A stretch of DNA of 37,125 nt from Deltaproteobacteria bacterium. GTDB taxonomy: Bacteria; Desulfobacterota; Desulfarculia; Adiutricales; Adiutricaceae. Under the pieces are notes generated by a model. That model did not search any database, was not told the DNA's origin, and saw nothing but the letters and a program-made list of their open reading frames with translations. The number at the start of each line of letters is the position of its first letter. Within the stretch, counting starts at the first letter, position 1. The stretch spans positions 1 through 37,125 of the forward strand of contig JAISFP010000312.1 of the NCBI GenBank assembly GCA_031263525.1, given 5' to 3'. This document shows positions 33,855 to 37,125 of the stretch, piece after piece. The translations under genes were made by a program, and so were the position numbers.

Positions 33855-35423
33855 ATGGCATTCGACCGCGACGACCGAGACACCAGAGACGACCGCGATC
33901 CCATCCTTGTCGACCACGACGAGGACGTCGACGGTGAAGACGAGGAGTGGTACGAGGAGGACCTGGGCCCAGAGCCCGAGTACACCAGCACCGGCAAGTC
34001 CGGCCCGACCGTCAAGATAGTGGCCGTGTGCCTGGCAGTGGTCCTGGCGGCAGTCCTCCTCTACGTCTACTCCAGGACCTCCGGAGACCAGCCTGCCGTC
34101 CGGACGGCCGGGGCCGGGTCTCCTGTCGCGGCCGCCCCTTCCGGCGGCGATGCGGGAAGCCCCGGGACCGGCGGTCCCGCTGCTCCCGAGGGCCAGGCCC
34201 CGGGCGGCGACGCCGGGCCCGGAACCGAGACGGCCGGCACCGGGGCTCCTGCGGCATCGTCCGCCGGGACCGGCACCCCCCCGGCAGGCGGGACCATTCC
34301 TGCGGCGGTCGGGAGCCTCGTCCCCCCGTCGTCCCCCGAGCCCGACGTTTACTTTTCCCCGGGCCCGGACGCGCCAACCTCCGAGACGCCCGAGGTCGAC
34401 GTCACCACCCCCGATCCCGCAGACGATCCCGCCCTTGCAGCCGGGTCCGTTGCCCCGGCTGGCTCCGGCCCCCCGCCACCGGTGGCGGATCCCGCCGCGG
34501 CGGGCGATCCTGCCGACATCGAGGCGCTCTCGGCCTCGCAGGCCGGGACCGGGGCCGGCGACGGCGAGGATGCCGTTTCCGAGCCCGGAACCGGGACGGA
34601 GGCCGCCTCCGATGGTCCTGACGGCGAAGCTTCCGCAGAGCCCGAAGGCAGCGCCCCCGGCATCGTCGCTGACGGCGAGCCGGCGGGCGAGCCGGCCCCC
34701 CCCAGGGTCATACCCCAGCCCAGGAGGACCGATCTGCCCGGCTCCGCCGGGGAAGGGGAGGGCGCCTCCACGTCCGCCGCCGCAGCTCCTGCAGCATCGG
34801 CACCGGCCCCTGCCGCCTCCAGCCCCGCCGCTGCCGCTCCTGTAGCCTCCACTCCTTCCGCTTCCATGTCTCCCGCGGCAGCCCCGGCGACATCTGCCCC
34901 GGCGGCCTCCAGGCCTTCAGCTGCCGCCCCGGCGGCCTCCAGGCCTGCCGCTGCCGGACCGGCGACACCTGCCCCGGCGGCCTCCAGGCCTGCCGCTGCC
35001 GCACCGGCGACACCTGCCCCGGCGGCCTCCAGGCCTGCCGTTGCCGCATCGGCGACACCTGCCCCGGCGGCCTCCAGGCCTGCCGCGACCGTCCCCGCCG
35101 CGACGCCTCCTGCCGTCTCCCAGACCGAGGCCATAGCCTCCTCATGGACGGTCACCTTAAGCGGCGCGAGGGACAGGGCGGCGGCCCAGCGGATTTTGGA
35201 CAGCCTTAAGCCTCACGGCGGGTCCGCGCACTTCTACATCACCGAGGTCACCCCAAACGACGTCCCCTACTTCAGGGTGCGCATGGGCTTCTTCTCGTCC
35301 AAGGAGGTCGCGGACGCCGCCGGCAAGGACGTCTCCGACAAGGCTGGCGGCTATGCCGACTTCTGGTCGTCCCAGCCCACGGAGGCGGAGTTCAGCAACA
35401 ACGGGGGCAGGGTGGTCAACTGA
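33855..35423 (+). CDS. SPOR-domain membrane protein
   Basis: 522 aa. A short acidic cytoplasmic N-terminus (VDGEDEEWYEED) is followed by one transmembrane helix (about residues 54-74, VKIVAVCLAVVLAAVLLYVY), a long Pro/Ala/Gly periplasmic linker and a C-terminal SPOR domain (about 430-505: SSWTVTLSGARDRAAAQRIL, SLKPHGGSAHFYI, PYFRVRMGFFSSKEVADAAG). SPOR domains bind denuded septal glycans and usually target proteins to the division site, so this is probably a division or peptidoglycan-associated protein like FtsN/DedD in layout. The start at 33855 follows AGGGAGG; the frame is open back to 33669 but only into the hairpin array. The linker contains 15-residue repeats of ATPAPAASRPAAA type. Confidence 0.92.
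   Translation: MAFDRDDRDTRDDRDPILVDHDEDVDGEDEEWYEEDLGPEPEYTSTGKSGPTVKIVAVCLAVVLAAVLLYVYSRTSGDQPAVRTAGAGSPVAAAPSGGDAGSPGTGGPAAPEGQAPGGDAGPGTETAGTGAPAASSAGTGTPPAGGTIPAAVGSLVPPSSPEPDVYFSPGPDAPTSETPEVDVTTPDPADDPALAAGSVAPAGSGPPPPVADPAAAGDPADIEALSASQAGTGAGDGEDAVSEPGTGTEAASDGPDGEASAEPEGSAPGIVADGEPAGEPAPPRVIPQPRRTDLPGSAGEGEGASTSAAAAPAASAPAPAASSPAAAAPVASTPSASMSPAAAPATSAPAASRPSAAAPAASRPAAAGPATPAPAASRPAAAAPATPAPAASRPAVAASATPAPAASRPAATVPAATPPAVSQTEAIASSWTVTLSGARDRAAAQRILDSLKPHGGSAHFYITEVTPNDVPYFRVRMGFFSSKEVADAAGKDVSDKAGGYADFWSSQPTEAEFSNNGGRVVN
34959..35093 (+). repeat. 45-bp in-frame repeat inside the SPOR gene
   Basis: Three units starting at 34959, 35004 and 35049, each encoding 15 residues of the type PATPAPAASRPAAAA; shorter related units precede from about 34770. 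The period is a multiple of three and lies in the linker, so it alters linker length only. Confidence 0.9.
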
Positions 35424-35647
35424 AAGCGCCCGGCCCGGCCCTTTCCCTGTCGCCGGGGTCCGTCCGGGGCCCGGTTCACGCCTGCCGCCCCGGCCCTTCG
35501 GCATGCCCGAACACTGGTCTCTCGCCTCTCCGGCGAGCCCCGCCTCGTCCCTTCGGTCGGCCAGCGCCCGGCCTCTGGCGGGCCATTCAGGCCTTCCTGC
35601 AGGCTGTTTCCGGCCTCCGGACACCGCGGGCCCTCGCTCCCGGCCTC

Positions 35648-35677
35648 TTGACAGGGGGCTCCATTTAGCTGTATAAG
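35648..35677 (+). promoter_or_regulatory. sigma-70 promoter for tRNA-Gly
   Basis: TTGACA (35648-35653), 18 bases, TATAAG (35672-35677). Start expected near 35684; a short CCCTGC/GCAGGG hairpin (about 35686-35701) precedes the mature 5' end. Confidence 0.75.
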
Positions 35678-35712
35678 ATTTTCACCCTGCGTATGCAGGG
35701 CGTTCGGCCTGG

Positions 35713-35788
35713 GCGGGCATAGCTCAGTTGGTAGAGTACGAGCTTCCCAAGCTTGGGGTCGCGGGTTCGAACCCCGTTGCCCGCTCCA
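35713..35788 (+). tRNA. tRNA-Gly (anticodon CCC)
   Basis: A 76-nt cloverleaf with encoded CCA. Acceptor stem GCGGGCA/TGCCCGC, discriminator T (typical of glycine), D arm with AGCTCAGTTGGTAGAG, anticodon stem CGAGC/GCTTG around the loop TTCCCAA (anticodon CCC at 35746-35748), and T arm GCGGGTTCGAACCCCGT-like. It reads GGG codons. It has its own promoter and a strong terminator, and integrase remains follow immediately, so it is likely an integration site. Confidence 0.97.
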
Positions 35789-35824
35789 TTTACTGTTTCG
35801 GCTATAGTCGAACAAGTTCTCCAC

Positions 35825-35872
35825 ACGGGGATTTTCCTGGACTCATAAGAGGTTCAGGAGGATCCCCGTTTT
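35825..35872 (+). terminator. intrinsic terminator after tRNA-Gly
   Basis: ACGGGGAT (35825-35832) pairs with ATCCCCGT (35862-35869), with an inner TCCTG/CAGGA pairing, followed by TTTT. It lies 36 bp past the tRNA end and is probably its transcription terminator. Confidence 0.85.
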
Positions 35873-35970
35873 CATTTGCTGTCGATCTTGTCATTAACAT
35901 CCGTGCTGTCGGGGGAGACATTGGGGGATATCTTCCGAAGGAGGGGGGGCGTATCCCCCGACATGCCCGC

Positions 35971-36358
35971 ATGCTGACTTGTCAGCAGATAGACAACTCC
36001 AAGCCGGCAGATGCTCCTTTCAGACTGTATGACAGCGGGAACGGCCTGGGGCTCTACCTCCAGGTATACCCTGCCGGAGGAAAACTTAGGAGGCTTGCTA
36101 ACTCTTTCGAAGGAAAAAGGCATATTAACTAACTCTTTCGAAGGAAAAAGGCATATTAAGTCCTTGGGAGGGTGGTCTGACGTCAGCCTCAAAGAGGCAC
36201 GGGAGAAAGCGGCGGCTTTCAAAAAGGATATTTCCGAAGGGATTGACCCGGCCAAAGCGGAGTATGATACTCCTGCAACTTTCCGGGACGTCTCCCATGA
36301 GTGGGCGTCTCGTTTCCTCCCCGGCCTGGCCGACATCGCCTGGGGGATCGCCGCGTAG
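35971..36358 (+). pseudogene. P4-type phage integrase, N-terminal remnant broken by a 31-bp duplication
   Basis: The first frame (ATG 35971) gives NSKPADAPFRLYDSGNGLGL, then YLQVYPAGGKLRRL, typical of the DUF4102 N-terminal domain of tRNA-targeting tyrosine recombinases. It ends at 36132. The next frame continues SLGGWSDVSLKEAREKAAAF and KKDISEGIDPAKAE, the expected sequence (family: LGxYPxVSLAEAR...GIDP). Removing one copy of a 31-bp tandem duplication (36098-36159) joins the two exactly. The core-binding and catalytic R-H-R-Y domains are missing: the frame runs out at 36358 shortly after HEWASRF. So both an internal duplication and a 3' deletion have destroyed it. Its position just after tRNA-Gly indicates an old genomic-island boundary. 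Confidence 0.88.
36098..36159 (+). repeat. perfect 31-bp tandem duplication inside the integrase remnant
   Basis: CTAACTCTTTCGAAGGAAAA followed by AGGCATATTAA occurs twice without a mismatch (36098-36128 and 36129-36159). Thirty-one is not a multiple of three, so it shifts the frame. The identity of the copies shows it is recent. Confidence 0.97.
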
Positions 36359-36383
36359 CCGTCCACCCTTCGAAAGGACCCCC

Positions 36384-36652
36384 ATGCCCCAGCTCATTTC
36401 GTGCCCGATGTGCGCACGCCAGGTGTCCGATCAGGCCCTTTCCTGCCCCGGATGCGGATACCCGATCTCCGGTTCCCCAGCCCTGTCCCCGCCTTGCCAG
36501 CCCGTGGCGTCCCCTCCCGCCCAGCCTCAGCCGGGAACGGGACGCAGGTCCTCCGCGCCCTGGGCAAGTTCGGCAGGTGGACCCTCCACAACCTCGGCGG
36601 CATCATGGCGTTCATCATCCTGATAAGCATCCTGACCTCCATCTTCGGCTAG
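36384..36652 (+). pseudogene. zinc-ribbon membrane protein with a -1 frameshift
   Basis: ATG 36384 after GAAAGGA gives MPQLISCPMCARQVSDQALS then CPGCGYPISG, a four-cysteine zinc ribbon of the type found at the N-terminus of many small bacterial membrane proteins. After a Pro/Gln linker the frame turns into Ser/Ala-rich nonsense ending at 36623, while the -1 frame gives TQVLRALGKFGRWTLHNLGG then IMAFIILISILTSIFG, a convincing transmembrane helix, and stops at 36652. Joining them near 36535-36550 would give about 89 aa. It could be a mutation, a sequencing error or a programmed shift. Confidence 0.65.
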
Positions 36653-37064
36653 CGGAGGCCTCACGGCGGCCAGGGAGCCGCTCGCGCCATGATTTCCATC
36701 ACCCCCTTCACCCAAAGGCCCCCCCCTGCCCCTTGTCCGCTGCCCAAATTTCTGTCACTATATTTCTGATAAGGCCACCGTCTGCCCGGATTGCGAGCTC
36801 CCCCCCCGTCCTGTCTATGGCGCAGTCGAAAAAAAAGCTGGAGACTGGATGCCGAATCTGTCTTCATCGGCCTTCTGGTTGAAAAAGCTTTGGCAATCCT
36901 TCGGGATAGCCTCTGCTGTCTGTGCAATGACTGCTTCAGGCTCTCTTTTGGTGCGTCTGTTCGAGAAAGACGGGAACGCCCACACAACGGCCTTGGTCTT
37001 TTTCTCCATTTCCTTGTATTTGAACTTGATGGCGCCGGATTGAAACGGCGCACGGAGAATCCCC
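36653..37064. other. spacer with an unresolved small open frame
   Basis: A plus frame at 36849-37043 could encode 64 aa with two hydrophobic stretches (SFGIASAVCAMTASGSLLV and TALVFFSISLYLNL), and a minus frame at 36815-37066 overlaps it almost entirely. Neither has a convincing ribosome site; at most one is real, perhaps a remnant. Otherwise nothing is recognised. Confidence 0.4.
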
Positions 37065-37125
37065 ATGGACCCCGCCTATTTCGTGATACTGATCGGCCTG
37101 GGCATTGCCGTCTTCTTCACCGGAC
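37065..37125 (+). CDS. start of a membrane protein, cut by the window edge
   Basis: ATG 37065 follows CGGAGA at good spacing and begins MDPAYFVILIGLGIAVFFTG, an N-terminal transmembrane helix. Only 20 residues are in the window, so the family cannot be named. Confidence 0.6.
   Translation, partial: MDPAYFVILIGLGIAVFFTG

Noticed and set aside
35351-35824. Minus-strand frame containing SNPRPQAWEARTLPTELCP
   Set aside because: This is the well-known spurious translation antisense to a tRNA; the segment lies directly over tRNA-Gly.

Overview
The window looks like chromosome of a GC-rich, flagellated, Gram-negative bacterium of deltaproteobacterial (Desulfobacterota/Desulfovibrio-like) type. The taxonomic guess rests on a sigma-32 protein with an RpoH box, a RseP-TsaB gene pair, lipoproteins of the TPR and LolB/DUF4292 kinds, and a flagellin with a sigma-28 promoter. 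No 16S gene or other definitive marker is present. Genes are very GC-rich, while several spacers drop abruptly to AT-rich DNA (about 5.8-6.15, 8.12-8.43, 13.93-14.26, 15.45-16.0 and 30.24-31.06 kb). Coding density is low.

Layout. 0.7-4.5 kb (+): rseP, tsaB (with an in-frame repeat insertion) and a secreted FGE/SUMF1-domain protein. 4.5-8.4 kb: accessory DNA with a truncated PD-(D/E)XK (DUF1703-type) gene, two 210-bp AT-rich direct repeats, a membrane-anchored helical protein (-) and a 13-bp GGTTAG-containing array. 8.4-13 kb (-): a hairpin-rich spacer and a flagellar unit: sigma-28 promoter, a 619-aa flagellin with seven cysteines, a 32-bp hairpin array and a 205-aa flagellin-like small protein. 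13-16.4 kb: degenerate repeats and a secreted PsbP-like protein (-). 16.4-21.6 kb (+): a frameshifted small gene, a TPR protein whose N-terminus resembles it, and a serine beta-lactamase-fold protein. 21.6-30 kb (+): a 27-bp array, rpoH behind a long repeat-bearing leader, a TPR lipoprotein, a LolB/DUF4292-like lipoprotein and an 874-aa disordered protein. 30-35.4 kb (+): an AT-rich island, a YfgM-like TPR membrane protein, a 19-unit 37-bp hairpin array and a SPOR-domain protein. 35.6-37.1 kb: tRNA-Gly(CCC) with promoter and terminator, a broken P4-type integrase, a frameshifted zinc-ribbon gene and the start of a membrane protein.

Much of the recognisable content serves the envelope: RseP (intramembrane proteolysis), RpoH (heat-shock sigma factor), lipoproteins, a SPOR protein and a YfgM-like protein, together with flagellar genes. 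The most unusual property is that most spacers carry their own tandem repeat, often built from GC-rich hairpins (periods 13, 27, 30, 32, 37, 50 and 65 bp), while repeats inside genes have periods divisible by three (21, 36, 42, 45 bp). The arrays differ in sequence from spacer to spacer, yet several share CCGGCC-type stems. They could be local minisatellites produced by a replication or recombination habit of this lineage, or a layer of RNA-level control; the sequence alone does not decide.
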